Positions 33,900 through 42,376 of a stretch of DNA of 64,000 bases are shown one piece after another (the first letter of the stretch is position 1; the number at the start of each line of letters is the position of its first letter). The DNA lies in contig NZ_LR594659.1 of NCBI RefSeq assembly GCF_901827155.1, forward strand, positions 5,040,501-5,104,500, in the 5' to 3' direction. Under the pieces are notes generated by a model. It was not told the origin of the DNA. It searched no databases and was given only the letters and a program-made list of their open reading frames with translations. The translations under genes were made by a program, and so were the position numbers. Origin of the DNA: Variovorax sp. PBL-H6 (GTDB lineage: Bacteria; Pseudomonadota; Gammaproteobacteria; Burkholderiales; Burkholderiaceae_C).

Positions 33900-34773
33900 A
33901 CGCCGCCGTGATGTGCTCGATGAAGAGCTTGAGCTTGAACGCATTGCGCGAAGTCTCCGCATACACCGCATTGAGCGAGAACGAGGACAGCTGGTGCTCC
34001 GGCAGCACCACCTGCAGCTCCCCCCGAAGGATCGGATCCCCCGCCACCAGCGTCGGCAGGCACACGATGCCGGCATGCTCCAGCGCGTATTCGCGCAGCA
34101 GGTGCACGCTGTTCGTCAGCAAGGCTGCGGTCATGTAGATCGTCACCTGCTCGCCCTCGTGATGGAAGGTCCAGCGGTCGCGGCTCGGATAGGCGGAGTA
34201 GAGGCCCAGCCGGTGCTTGTGCAGGTCGCGCGGCGTCTGCGGCACGCCGTTCGTGCGCAGGTACTCGGGCGTGGCGCAGAACACGCGGCGCACGGGGAAC
34301 AGCGGGCGCGCGATCAACTCGGTAGAAGCAGCCGGAAAGATCTGCAGCGCACAGTCGACCCCCGCCTTGACCGGATCGACCACCACATCGCTCACGATCA
34401 GCTCGAGGTGGATGTCGGGGTAGCTGGCCTGGAAGGCGCGCAGCACCGACGCCAGGTGGCCCAGCACGAACCCGGTGAGCGCATGAATGCGCAGGACGCC
34501 GGTCGGGCCGGCACGCGCGCCGCGCATCTGGTCCATGACGTCGTGGGCGCGCCCCACGAGTTCGGTGCAATCGCGCAGGAAGGCCTGCCCGACATCGCTG
34601 AGCCGAACCACGCGCGTGCTGCGGTGGAACAGTGGCGCGCCAACGTGTTCTTCAAGCTGCTTTACGCGTGTGGTGACCACCGATTTGGCCACGCGCATTT
34701 GCCGGGCCGCCTCGGCGAAGCTCTGCGTCTGCGCAACCCGGACGAATGTCTCTATGTTTTCAAGTCGGTCCAT
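33823..34773 (-). CDS. LysR-family transcriptional regulator
   Basis: This 316-residue LysR protein starts at MDRLENIETFVRVAQTQSFA (ATG at 34771-34773). The helix-turn-helix reads RQMRVAKSVVTTRVKQLEEH, and the effector domain follows with LRIHALTGFVLGHL. The subfamily resembles CrgA/AaeR-type regulators that start MDRLE. It is convergent with the old-yellow-enzyme gene (77-base overlap) and divergent from the DUF1841 gene. Its targets are unknown; the upstream SDR/ene-reductase operon is the nearest candidate. Confidence 0.85.
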   Translation of the reverse strand: MDRLENIETFVRVAQTQSFAEAARQMRVAKSVVTTRVKQLEEHVGAPLFHRSTRVVRLSDVGQAFLRDCTELVGRAHDVMDQMRGARAGPTGVLRIHALTGFVLGHLASVLRAFQASYPDIHLELIVSDVVVDPVKAGVDCALQIFPAASTELIARPLFPVRRVFCATPEYLRTNGVPQTPRDLHKHRLGLYSAYPSRDRWTFHHEGEQVTIYMTAALLTNSVHLLREYALEHAGIVCLPTLVAGDPILRGELQVVLPEHQLSSFSLNAVYAETSRNAFKLKLFIEHITAAFTRVAPWDAAMVERGLLPAELVADV

Positions 34774-34834
34774 GGCCCGCAATGTAGCGGCCGGCAGCCG
34801 CGTGCGGCCTTGGGGCCGGTGCTAACCTTGGCCC

Positions 34835-35269
34835 ATGTTCAATCCCACCCAAGAGGAAGTGCGTCGGTTCTTCTGCGATGTCTACGCCAAGAGCCGGCAG
34901 GGCCTGCCGATGGAGGCATTGGAGATCATCGCCAGCCGCTGGATCGACGAGCACCCCGAGTACCACGCCGAATTGGCCGACGCCGAGGCAGCGGTGGTGC
35001 GCGTCTACGACGGCGCCGACGGGCGCGAGAACCCGTTCCTGCATCTCTCGATGCACCTGACGATCAGCGAACAGTGCTCCATCGACCAGCCGCGCGGCAT
35101 CCGCCAGGCCGTCGAGCTGCTGGCCGCGCGCCGCGACTCGTTGCTGGAGGCGCATCACGAGGCAATGGAATGCCTGGGGCAGATGATGTGGGAGAGCCAG
35201 CGCGCCGGCCGCCCCCCTGACGGCGAGGCCTACGTGGCCTGCGTTCAGCGGCGCGCCACGCGCGTCTGA
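34835..35269 (+). CDS. DUF1841 family protein
   Basis: This 144-residue cytoplasmic protein begins MFNPTQEEVRRFFCDVYAKS and contains the family core RWIDEHPEYHAEL, ENPFLHLSMHLTISEQ, SIDQPRGIRQ and HEAMECLGQMMWESQR. These mark DUF1841, common in beta- and gammaproteobacteria. Its function is unknown; the histidine-rich core suggests possible metal binding. It is a housekeeping-type gene and overlaps the 3' end of pcaQ by 25 bases on the opposite strand. Confidence 0.85.
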   Translation: MFNPTQEEVRRFFCDVYAKSRQGLPMEALEIIASRWIDEHPEYHAELADAEAAVVRVYDGADGRENPFLHLSMHLTISEQCSIDQPRGIRQAVELLAARRDSLLEAHHEAMECLGQMMWESQRAGRPPDGEAYVACVQRRATRV

Positions 35270-36204
35270 GCCGCACCGCTGTCGCGCAGCAGCGCGATCA
35301 ATGCCTGGCGCGCGGCCGAAGGCTCGGCATCGGTACGCAACAGCAGGCCTACCGGCTCCTCGGTGCCCGCGGTGTCGACCGCAAGGCGCACCAGCTGGCC
35401 GCTTGCAACGTCGTCGCGGGCAGCCCCGATGGGCGTGAACCACACGGCATCCGAACGCAGCAGCAGCGCGCGAGCCACGGAAAGGTCCAGCGTCTGGGTG
35501 CCGTGCGAAGGCAGGCGCAGGCCGAGGCCGGACAGGAAGCTCTCGGTGTGGTGGCGCGGGATCGTGCCCTCGCCGTAGATCACCAGCGGATAGCGCAGCA
35601 CGTCCTGCACCGAAGGGGCCGCCTCGGACAGGGGATGGCCCGCGCGCGCCACGAGGGCGAGGGGCTCGGTGTAGAGCAACTCGAAGGTGAGGCCCGCCAT
35701 CAGCTGCGGGTCGCTCATGCGGCCGGCCACGAGGTCCAGCTCGCCGGCGCGCAGCGCATCGAGCAAGGGTGCGTTGGCGCCGGTCTGCACCTGCACTTGC
35801 ACCAAGGGCAGACGCTCGCGCAGCGCAGCCAATGCGGTTGGCAGCAGGGACGGCGCGACGCTGGGCAGAGCGCCGATGCGCAGGCGCTGCAGGCGCTCGC
35901 CTGAAGCGGGCATCAGGGCCTGCGCGCTGGCATCGAGGGCCTCCAGCACGCGCAGCGCGTGCGCCAGCAGCTGCTCGCCGGCGGCTGTGAGGCCCTGTAT
36001 GCCACGCCGCCCTGCACTGCCGCGCTCCACGAGCCGTGCGCCGGCCAGGGCTTCGAGTTCGGCCAGGGTCTTGGACACCGCGGGCTGGCTCAACGCCAGC
36101 CGCTCGGCCGCGCGCGCCAGATGGCGCTCTTGCGCCACGGCCACCAGGCAGCGCAGGTGCCGAAGCTGCACGTTGCGCAGGAAGGTGTCGGGCTTGGCCG
36201 CCAT
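35245..36204 (-). CDS. pcaQ: LysR-family regulator PcaQ
   Basis: This 319-residue LysR protein is divergent from pcaH. The N-terminus NVQLRHLRCLVAVAQERHLA, with helix-turn-helix RLALSQPAVSKTLAELEAL, and the effector-domain stretches (RLRIGALPSVAPSLLP, LDLVAGRMSDP, PLVIYGEGTIPRHHTE) fit PcaQ-type activators, which respond to beta-carboxy-cis,cis-muconate. The divergent arrangement with protocatechuate dioxygenase genes supports this role. GbpR-type regulators are close relatives and the main alternative. Confidence 0.8.
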   Translation of the reverse strand: MAAKPDTFLRNVQLRHLRCLVAVAQERHLARAAERLALSQPAVSKTLAELEALAGARLVERGSAGRRGIQGLTAAGEQLLAHALRVLEALDASAQALMPASGERLQRLRIGALPSVAPSLLPTALAALRERLPLVQVQVQTGANAPLLDALRAGELDLVAGRMSDPQLMAGLTFELLYTEPLALVARAGHPLSEAAPSVQDVLRYPLVIYGEGTIPRHHTESFLSGLGLRLPSHGTQTLDLSVARALLLRSDAVWFTPIGAARDDVASGQLVRLAVDTAGTEEPVGLLLRTDAEPSAARQALIALLRDSGAAQTRVARR

Positions 36205-36206
36205 TC

Positions 36207-36222
36207 AATTACCAGTGCTTAT
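36207..36222. promoter_or_regulatory. Candidate PcaQ binding site
   Basis: The minus-strand reading ATAAGC-ACTG-GTAATT in the 101-base pcaQ-pcaH gap resembles the known PcaQ box ATAACC-N4-GGTTAA of rhizobia, with mismatches. It sits next to the pcaQ start, where it could serve autoregulation and pcaHG activation. It is proposed on similarity only. Confidence 0.35.
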
Positions 36223-36305
36223 GAAAAATCGCGAGGACGTCAATTTACATCAGCAGTGCGCATGAATAGAGTGGATCCCATTCCCACGAACCCGGAGACA
36301 AATTC

Positions 36306-37034
36306 ATGAGCGTTTCCCCGCACGGCGGCGTGCTACCCACTCTCACGCCGCGCGACTGGCCCAGCCATCCTTCCTACGTCTATTCCGGCTACAAGTCGAC
36401 CGCCAAGCGCGGGCCGACGCAGGCGTTGATTCCACTCAAGGCGTCGCTTGGCGAACTGCGCCAGCCCGTGTACGGTCACAACAGCATCGGCGAGCTGGAC
36501 AGCGACCTTACCCGCAACGCGCGCAGGAACGGCGAGCCGCTGGGCGAACGCATGATCCTCACCGGCCAAGTGCTCGACGAGCGCCGCCGGCCGGTGCGCA
36601 ACACGCTGGTCGAGCTCTGGCAGGCCAATGCGTGCGGCCGCTACGTTCACAAGGTGGACCAGCACGATGCACCGCTGGACCCGAACTTCCTCGGCGCGGG
36701 GCGGTGCCTGACCGACAACGAGGGCCGCTACCGCTTCCTCACCATCAAGCCCGGAGCCTACCCGTGGGGCAACCATCCCAACGCCTGGCGGCCGCAGCAC
36801 ATCCACCTGTCGCTGTTCGGTGAGCATTTCGCCAGCCGACTCGTGACGCAGATGTACTTCCCGGGCGACCCGCTGCTGCAGTACGACCCGATGATCACCG
36901 GCACGCCGGAGAAGGTGCGCAACCGGTTGATCGCCGATTTCAGCCTCGACGTCACCGAAGAGGGCTACGCGCTGGGCTATGTGTTCGACATGGTGCTGCG
37001 CGGCGCCGACGAGACGCCTTTTGAAAACCGCTGA
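36306..37034 (+). CDS. pcaH: Protocatechuate 3,4-dioxygenase beta subunit
   Basis: This 242-residue subunit carries the non-heme Fe(III) site of intradiol dioxygenases: Tyr113 (CGRYVHK), Tyr152 (GAYPWGN) and His165/His167 (PQHIHLS). The WRPQHIHLSLFG and TQMYFPGDPL segments are typical of PcaH. The enzyme opens protocatechuate to beta-carboxy-cis,cis-muconate in the 3-oxoadipate pathway. The start has a GGAGAC site upstream and pcaG follows after 19 bases. The later pca genes are not in the window. Confidence 0.95.
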   Translation: MSVSPHGGVLPTLTPRDWPSHPSYVYSGYKSTAKRGPTQALIPLKASLGELRQPVYGHNSIGELDSDLTRNARRNGEPLGERMILTGQVLDERRRPVRNTLVELWQANACGRYVHKVDQHDAPLDPNFLGAGRCLTDNEGRYRFLTIKPGAYPWGNHPNAWRPQHIHLSLFGEHFASRLVTQMYFPGDPLLQYDPMITGTPEKVRNRLIADFSLDVTEEGYALGYVFDMVLRGADETPFENR

Positions 37035-37053
37035 AGCGCAGGAAATACGCATC

Positions 37054-37659
37054 ATGATGAGCGCACTCGAAACCAACTTCGGGCAGACCCCTTCGCAGAC
37101 GGTCGGCCCCTACTTCGCCTACGGCCTCACGGCCACCCAGTACGGCTACGCGTTCGACCAGCCCTTCGACGCCGTGCTCGCACTCGACAACGCACGTGGC
37201 GAGCGCATCCGCATCGAAGGCCGGGTGATCGACGGCGACGGAAAGCCGATCGACGACGCGCTGGTCGAGATCAGCCAGCCGGATGGCACCGGCGCCTACC
37301 CGCAATCGGTGGAGGACGCGCAGGCCATCGGCTTTCGTGCCTTCGGCCGCGTGGGCACCGGCACCGATGCGCAGAAGCGCTTCGTGTTCCACACCGTCAA
37401 GCCCGGTGCCGAATCGCCCGGCGAAGCGCCGCATGTCAACGTGATCGTGCTGATGCGCGGCATGCTGCTGCACGCCTTCACGCGCATCTACTTCAATGAC
37501 GAGGCGAAGGCCAACGCCGAGGACAAGGTGCTGGCCAGTGTGCCGGCCGAGCGGCGGCAGACGCTGGTGGCGCAGCGCAGCGAGACCGGTGGGCAGGTCA
37601 CGTACCGCCTGGACATCCACATGCAGGGGCCGAACGAGACGGTGTTCTTCGACGTCTAG
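37054..37659 (+). CDS. pcaG: Protocatechuate 3,4-dioxygenase alpha subunit
   Basis: This 201-residue subunit begins MMSALETNFGQTPSQTVGPY, with the family-typical TPSQTVGPYFAYGL start. It lacks the full iron ligand set, as PcaG does, and contains FHTVKPG and the PHVNVIVLMRGML stretch. The ATG at 37054 is supported by CAGGAA upstream; the next codon is also ATG. It forms the (alpha-beta)-Fe protomer with PcaH. A bidirectional terminator lies 31 bases downstream. Confidence 0.93.
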   Translation: MMSALETNFGQTPSQTVGPYFAYGLTATQYGYAFDQPFDAVLALDNARGERIRIEGRVIDGDGKPIDDALVEISQPDGTGAYPQSVEDAQAIGFRAFGRVGTGTDAQKRFVFHTVKPGAESPGEAPHVNVIVLMRGMLLHAFTRIYFNDEAKANAEDKVLASVPAERRQTLVAQRSETGGQVTYRLDIHMQGPNETVFFDV

Positions 37660-37690
37660 ACAGACAGGACGAAGGCCGGCAACGGCACAA

Positions 37691-37715
37691 AAAAGCCCGC
37701 TTGCAGCGGGCTTTT
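37691..37715. terminator. Bidirectional intrinsic terminator between pcaG and the cytochrome c gene
   Basis: AAAAGCCCGC, loop TTGCA, GCGGGCTTTT: a 10-bp inverted repeat with A/T runs on both sides. It lies between convergent genes and can end transcription in both directions. Confidence 0.88.
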
Positions 37716-37733
37716 GTTTGTGGAGTGCGCTTC

Positions 37734-38417
37734 TTATTTCGTGTGGTGGATGCGCGATTCCGGCACCGTCTTGAGCTCGCCCGGCAACGAGCTGATGTAG
37801 CTGGCCAGTTCCTTCAGTTCCGCGTTGCTGAACTTCTTGGCCTGCTGGCTCATCACGCCGTTCGAGCGGCCGATCTGCAGGTTTTTCTCGGTCTTGTACG
37901 ACTTGAGAGCGACGAAGAGATAGTCGGCGTGCTGGCCCGCCAGCTTGGCGACGGTGCCATCGTTCGGCGTGTTGAAGTTGGCGCCGTGGCACTTGGTGCA
38001 GGCGTTGTCCTTGTCGCGCGAAATCAGGGCCTGCACGCGTTCGCCGGGCTGCTTGGCGGCGGCGGCCGGTGGTGCATCGCCTTCCTGCACGCCGAGCTGG
38101 CTGTAGTAAGCCGCGACATCGGCGATGTCCTGCTCGCTCAGCGAATCGGCGATGGCGCGCATCGTCGGATGCTTGCGGTCGCCGCCCTTGTAGGCCGTGA
38201 GGGCCGAGACGATGTAGGTGGCGCTCTGGCCCGCGATCATCGGAACCTTGTGGACTTCAGGAAAGCTGGCCTGGTAGCCGATGATGCCGTGGCAGCCGAC
38301 GCACATCGCCACCTTCTTCGAGCCGTTTTCGGCGTTGCCCGTGATCTTCTGGGCTTGGACGGAGACCGTCACGCAAGCGACAGCGAGGGCAAATACCGTA
38401 GACAACAACTTGTTCAT
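37734..38417 (-). CDS. Diheme cytochrome c (cytochrome c4-like)
   Basis: This 227-residue protein has a signal peptide (MNKLLSTVFALAVACVTVSV, cleavage near VQAQ) and two class I heme domains, with CVGCH in the first and CTKCH in the second. Each is followed by a candidate axial methionine (HPTMRAIA, NGVMSQQA). The two-domain layout and length fit periplasmic cytochrome c4, which passes electrons between the bc1 complex and terminal oxidases. The start at 38417 is preferred to a frame 12 codons longer because it gives a normal signal peptide. Confidence 0.87.
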   Translation of the reverse strand: MNKLLSTVFALAVACVTVSVQAQKITGNAENGSKKVAMCVGCHGIIGYQASFPEVHKVPMIAGQSATYIVSALTAYKGGDRKHPTMRAIADSLSEQDIADVAAYYSQLGVQEGDAPPAAAAKQPGERVQALISRDKDNACTKCHGANFNTPNDGTVAKLAGQHADYLFVALKSYKTEKNLQIGRSNGVMSQQAKKFSNAELKELASYISSLPGELKTVPESRIHHTK

Positions 38418-38578
38418 TTTGCGCGCACAATCTCGTGGAGAACTGGTTTTCAAGTCAACATTTGATTATATGCGGGGGCTCCAGGCAGTCCCGTGCGTGA
38501 GGCACTCGGTCGTTGCGCGACGCAGATGAATGGAATGTTGAGTCATTCATCCACCCCCCTCTCTGCACTACGCCATCC

Positions 38579-39421
38579 ATGAAATTCAAGGGCTCCGACA
38601 ACTACGTCGCCACACAGGATCTGATGCTCGCGGTCAACGCGTCGATCGCGCTCAAGCGCCCGCTGCTTGTCAAGGGCGAGCCCGGCACCGGCAAGACGAT
38701 GCTCGCGGAAGAGGTGGCCAGCTCGATCGGGCTGCCGCTGCTGCAGTGGCACATCAAGTCGACCACCAAGGCCCAGCAGGGCCTGTACGAGTACGACGCG
38801 GTGAGCCGGCTGCGCGACTCACAGCTGGGCGACGAGCGCGTGAAGGACATCCACAACTACATCGTCAAGGGTGTGCTGTGGCAAGCGTTCACCGCCGATG
38901 CGCCGGTGGCGCTCCTGATCGACGAGATCGACAAGGCAGACATCGAATTCCCCAACGACCTGCTGCGCGAACTCGACCGCATGGAGTTCTACTGCTACGA
39001 GACGCGCGAGCTGATCCAGGCGAAGCACCGGCCCGTCGTCTTCATCACGTCGAACAACGAGAAGGAGCTGCCCGACGCCTTCCTGCGCCGCTGCTTCTTC
39101 CACTACATCAAGTTCCCCGATGCGGAGACCATGAAGAGCATCGTGGCGGTGCATTTCCCCGGCCTCAAGCAGGAACTGCTCGCCTCTGCGATGAAGACCT
39201 TCTACGACGTGCGCAACCTGCCCGGTCTGAAGAAGAAGCCGTCCACCTCCGAACTGCTGGACTGGCTCAAGCTGCTGGTGGCCGAGGACATCCCGCTCGA
39301 GGCGCTGCAAAGCAAGGACGACAAGGTCGCCGTGCCGCCGCTCGTGGGCGCGCTGCTCAAGAACGAGCAGGACGTGACGCTGTTCGAGAAACTGGTGTTC
39401 ATGCAACGCCACAACCGCTGA
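38579..39421 (+). CDS. MoxR-family AAA+ ATPase
   Basis: This 280-residue ATPase begins MKFKGSDNYVATQDLMLAVN. Walker A is GEPGTGKT at 33-40, and the Walker B region is VALLIDEIDKAD, followed by the sensor segment VVFITSNNEKELPDAFLRRC. It is typical of MoxR ATPases paired with VWA proteins (CoxD-like), which help maturation or metal insertion of client enzymes. It forms a small operon with a GNAT gene and a VWA gene. The client protein is unknown and not obvious in the window. Confidence 0.87.
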   Translation: MKFKGSDNYVATQDLMLAVNASIALKRPLLVKGEPGTGKTMLAEEVASSIGLPLLQWHIKSTTKAQQGLYEYDAVSRLRDSQLGDERVKDIHNYIVKGVLWQAFTADAPVALLIDEIDKADIEFPNDLLRELDRMEFYCYETRELIQAKHRPVVFITSNNEKELPDAFLRRCFFHYIKFPDAETMKSIVAVHFPGLKQELLASAMKTFYDVRNLPGLKKKPSTSELLDWLKLLVAEDIPLEALQSKDDKVAVPPLVGALLKNEQDVTLFEKLVFMQRHNR

Positions 39422-39434
39422 GCGGAAGCTGCCG

Positions 39435-40046
39435 ATGGCCTTTGTCGAGCCGGTCACGCTGAGTGCGCGCGGCATCGCGCTGGTGCCGCTGGCGCTTGCC
39501 CACGAAGAGGGGCTGCGCGCCGCTGCCGCGGACGGCGAGCTGTGGAAGCTGCGGGTCACCTCGGTGCCGCAACCGCAGGACACGCGCGACTACATCGAGG
39601 CCGCGCTCGCGGCCCGCGAGGCCGGCCACCGTTTCGCATTTGCCGTCACCGACGAAGCGAGCGGCGCGGTGCTCGGATCGACCAGCTTTCACGACATCCT
39701 GCCCGCGGTGAAGCGCGTCGAGATCGGCTACACCTGGTACGCCCGGCGCTGCCAGCGCACGCACGTCAACACCACCTGCAAGCTGCTGATGATGACGCAC
39801 GCGTTCGACGCGCTGGGCTGCCACGTGGTGGGCTGGCGTACCGACAACTTCAACCACGCTTCGCAGCGCGCCATCGAGCGGCTGGGTGCGCGCAAGGACG
39901 GCGTGATCCGCGGGCACGCGCTGCGCCGCGACGGCACCATCCGCGACACGGTGATGTACAGCCTGCGATCGGGCGAGTGGCCCGAGGTACGGGCCCAGCT
40001 GCTGTACTTGCTGGACAAGCCGCGTCCGTCCCGAACACCGGAGTGA
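39435..40046 (+). CDS. GNAT-family N-acetyltransferase
   Basis: This 203-residue protein resembles RimJ/RimL-type GNAT enzymes that acetylate protein N-termini or small molecules. The segments GSTSFHDILPAVKRVEIGYTW and HVVGWRTDNFNHASQRAIERLGA are the conserved core and the acetyl-CoA-binding C-terminal half. The gene is inserted between the MoxR and VWA genes, an unusual place that suggests only shared transcription. The substrate is unknown. Confidence 0.82.
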   Translation: MAFVEPVTLSARGIALVPLALAHEEGLRAAAADGELWKLRVTSVPQPQDTRDYIEAALAAREAGHRFAFAVTDEASGAVLGSTSFHDILPAVKRVEIGYTWYARRCQRTHVNTTCKLLMMTHAFDALGCHVVGWRTDNFNHASQRAIERLGARKDGVIRGHALRRDGTIRDTVMYSLRSGEWPEVRAQLLYLLDKPRPSRTPE

Positions 40047-40052
40047 TTCGCC

Positions 40053-41240
40053 ATGTTGATCGACTTCTTCTACACGCTGCGATCGGCCAAGCTGCCGGTC
40101 TCCGTCAAGGAGTACCTGAGCCTGCTGGAGGCGCTGCAGGCCGACGTGGTCGGCCCGAACTCGGACGGCGCCTTCGGGCTCGACGACTTCTACTACCTCT
40201 CGCGCACCGCACTCGTGAAGGACGAAAAGCACTACGACAAGTTCGACCGCGCCTTCGCCGCCTACTTCAAGGGCATCGAGCTGGTGACGGATTTCACCAA
40301 GGAAGTGCCGCTCGACTGGCTGCGCAAGACGCTCGAGCGCGAGTTCACCGCCGAGGAGAAGGCCAAGATCGAGAAGATGGGCTGGGACGAGCTCATGGAG
40401 ACGCTCAAGAAGCGCTTCGAGGAGCAGAAGGAACGGCACGAGGGCGGCAACAAATGGATCGGCACCGGCGGCACCTCGCCCTTCGGCCACGGCGGCTACA
40501 ACCCGCAGGGCATCCGCATCGGCGGTGCGGGCAAGAACAAGAGCGCGGTCAAGGTATGGGACCAGCGCGCATACAAGGACTACGACGACAGCCAGGAGCT
40601 GGGCACGCGCAACATCAAGATCGCGCTGCGCCGGCTGCGCAAGTTCGCGCGCGAAGGCCACGAGGACGAGCTGGACCTCGATGAGACCATCCACAAGACG
40701 GCAGCCAATGCCGGCTACCTCGACATCAAGATGCGGCCCGAGCGCCACAACAACGTGAAGGTGCTGCTGCTGATGGACGTGGGCGGCACGATGGATGAGC
40801 ACATCCAGCGCGTCGAGGAGCTCTTCTCCGCCGTCAAGACCGAGTTCAAGCACCTGGAGTTCTATTACTTCCACAACTGCGTCTACGACTTCATGTGGAA
40901 GAACAACCGGCGGCGCTTCTCGGAGAAGTTCGCCACCTGGGACATCATCCGCAAGTACAACAAGGACTACAAGCTGATCTTCGTCGGCGACGCGACCATG
41001 AGCCCCTACGAGATCCTGCAGCCGGGGGGCAGCGTCGAATACAACAACGAGGAAGCCGGCGCCGAGTGGATCCAGCGGCTGACCCATACCTTCCCGAAGT
41101 TCGCCTGGATCAACCCCGAGCCGCAGGGCGTCTGGCAATACAGGCAAAGCATCGCGGTCATGCAACAACTCGTATCCCACCGCATGTACCCGCTGACCCT
41201 CAAGGGGCTGGAGGAGGCGATGCGGCTGCTGTCCAAGTAG
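40053..41240 (+). CDS. VWA domain protein, CoxE-like
   Basis: This 395-residue protein begins MLIDFFYTLRSAKLPVSVKE. A central Glu/Lys-rich region and a Gly-rich stretch near 130-160 precede a C-terminal von Willebrand A domain. The MIDAS region reads VLLLMDVGGTMDEH, a DxGxT variant of the usual DxSxS. CoxE-type proteins work with MoxR ATPases such as the one encoded two genes upstream, acting as chaperones for metalloenzyme assembly. The client is not identified. Confidence 0.83.
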   Translation: MLIDFFYTLRSAKLPVSVKEYLSLLEALQADVVGPNSDGAFGLDDFYYLSRTALVKDEKHYDKFDRAFAAYFKGIELVTDFTKEVPLDWLRKTLEREFTAEEKAKIEKMGWDELMETLKKRFEEQKERHEGGNKWIGTGGTSPFGHGGYNPQGIRIGGAGKNKSAVKVWDQRAYKDYDDSQELGTRNIKIALRRLRKFAREGHEDELDLDETIHKTAANAGYLDIKMRPERHNNVKVLLLMDVGGTMDEHIQRVEELFSAVKTEFKHLEFYYFHNCVYDFMWKNNRRRFSEKFATWDIIRKYNKDYKLIFVGDATMSPYEILQPGGSVEYNNEEAGAEWIQRLTHTFPKFAWINPEPQGVWQYRQSIAVMQQLVSHRMYPLTLKGLEEAMRLLSK

Positions 41241-41395
41241 GAGGCCTCTGACAGGCAGCCTAGGCCGGAGGGGCTACCTCTTTGAGGTGGGTTTCCGGCG
41301 AAAAAAGTTGTCACAACGTGGCAACGGAGAGTTACAGTTAACACCTAAGGATTCAAAAAGGCGTCCGCTGACGCTGGTCCGCTGGAGGTGTTGCC

Positions 41396-42316
41396 ATGTC
41401 TGCCGTTCTTTCGATGCCGCTCGATTCGCCGGTTCTCGAGCAACCCTTGCCCGCGGCGGAGCAAAACCCGCGCTTCCAGCCGCCCGGCGACTTCGTGAGC
41501 ATCCGCGGCGTGCAGCTGCCGCGCGCCGAGCTGGTCGATCGTGCCCTTTTCTCTCCGGCTCAGCGCGATCGCCTGCGCAATGCGCTGATGGCTGCGTCTC
41601 CCTTTCCCCATCTGGTGCTGGAGAACCTGTTCAACCCGGCTCTGCTGGACCTGGCCGCCGAGGAGTTCGATGCCCAGCCCGGCACTTCCTGGTCCGAGGT
41701 CAAGAGTCGCTACGAATCGACCCGGCGCTCGGTGCTCGGGCCATCGCTCGGCCCCGCAACGCAGCTGTACTTCGACACCATCCATTCCGGCTGGTTCATC
41801 GACTGGCTTTCCTCGCTGACGGGGGTGCCCTACCTCCTGGCCGACCCCAAGCTGTTCGGCGGCGGACTTCACGAGAGCCGCACCGGCGCGACATTTGCGG
41901 TGCACCGCGACTTCAATCGCCACCGCCACCTCGGGCTGAAGAACGAGATGGTCTTCATCACCTATCTCAACAAGGGATGGAACCCGGACTGGGGCTCCGG
42001 CCTGGAGCTGTGGGACAAGAAGCACGACCGCTGCGTCACCACGGTGCAGCCTGAGTTCGGCCGCACCATCCTGCTGCCGCACGGCCCGATCAGCTACCAC
42101 GGCCACACCAAGCCGCTGCAGGCGCCGGACGGCCGGCCGCGCCGCTCCGTCGCCGCCTACTACTACAGCAGCCCGTTGGCAGGCAAGCAGCACGGCGACG
42201 AATCGGCCTCGGTCTTCATGAAGACGCATCGCGTGGACCGGGCCAAGGCCGTTGCACGCATGATTACGCCGCCGGTGGTCTGGTTGCTGGCACGAAAGAT
42301 TACCGGCCGCGCCTGA
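41396..42316 (+). CDS. 2-oxoglutarate/Fe(II)-dependent oxygenase
   Basis: This 306-residue protein has the prolyl-4-hydroxylase-like double-stranded beta-helix. The Fe ligands are visible as VHRDFN (HxD) and ISYHGH (distal His), and an Arg in RPRRSVAAYYYSS probably binds 2-oxoglutarate. The N-terminal segment is Pro-rich and not part of the fold. Many relatives lie near polysaccharide or lipid biosynthesis genes. Here it stands alone in a 155-base promoter-bearing gap after the VWA gene and before tamA. Substrate unknown. Confidence 0.82.
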   Translation: MSAVLSMPLDSPVLEQPLPAAEQNPRFQPPGDFVSIRGVQLPRAELVDRALFSPAQRDRLRNALMAASPFPHLVLENLFNPALLDLAAEEFDAQPGTSWSEVKSRYESTRRSVLGPSLGPATQLYFDTIHSGWFIDWLSSLTGVPYLLADPKLFGGGLHESRTGATFAVHRDFNRHRHLGLKNEMVFITYLNKGWNPDWGSGLELWDKKHDRCVTTVQPEFGRTILLPHGPISYHGHTKPLQAPDGRPRRSVAAYYYSSPLAGKQHGDESASVFMKTHRVDRAKAVARMITPPVVWLLARKITGRA

Positions 42317-42376
42317 GCGGCAGACCGCGGCTCCCGCCTACGGGGACCGTGCCGGGCATGCTGTCAGAATGGCCGC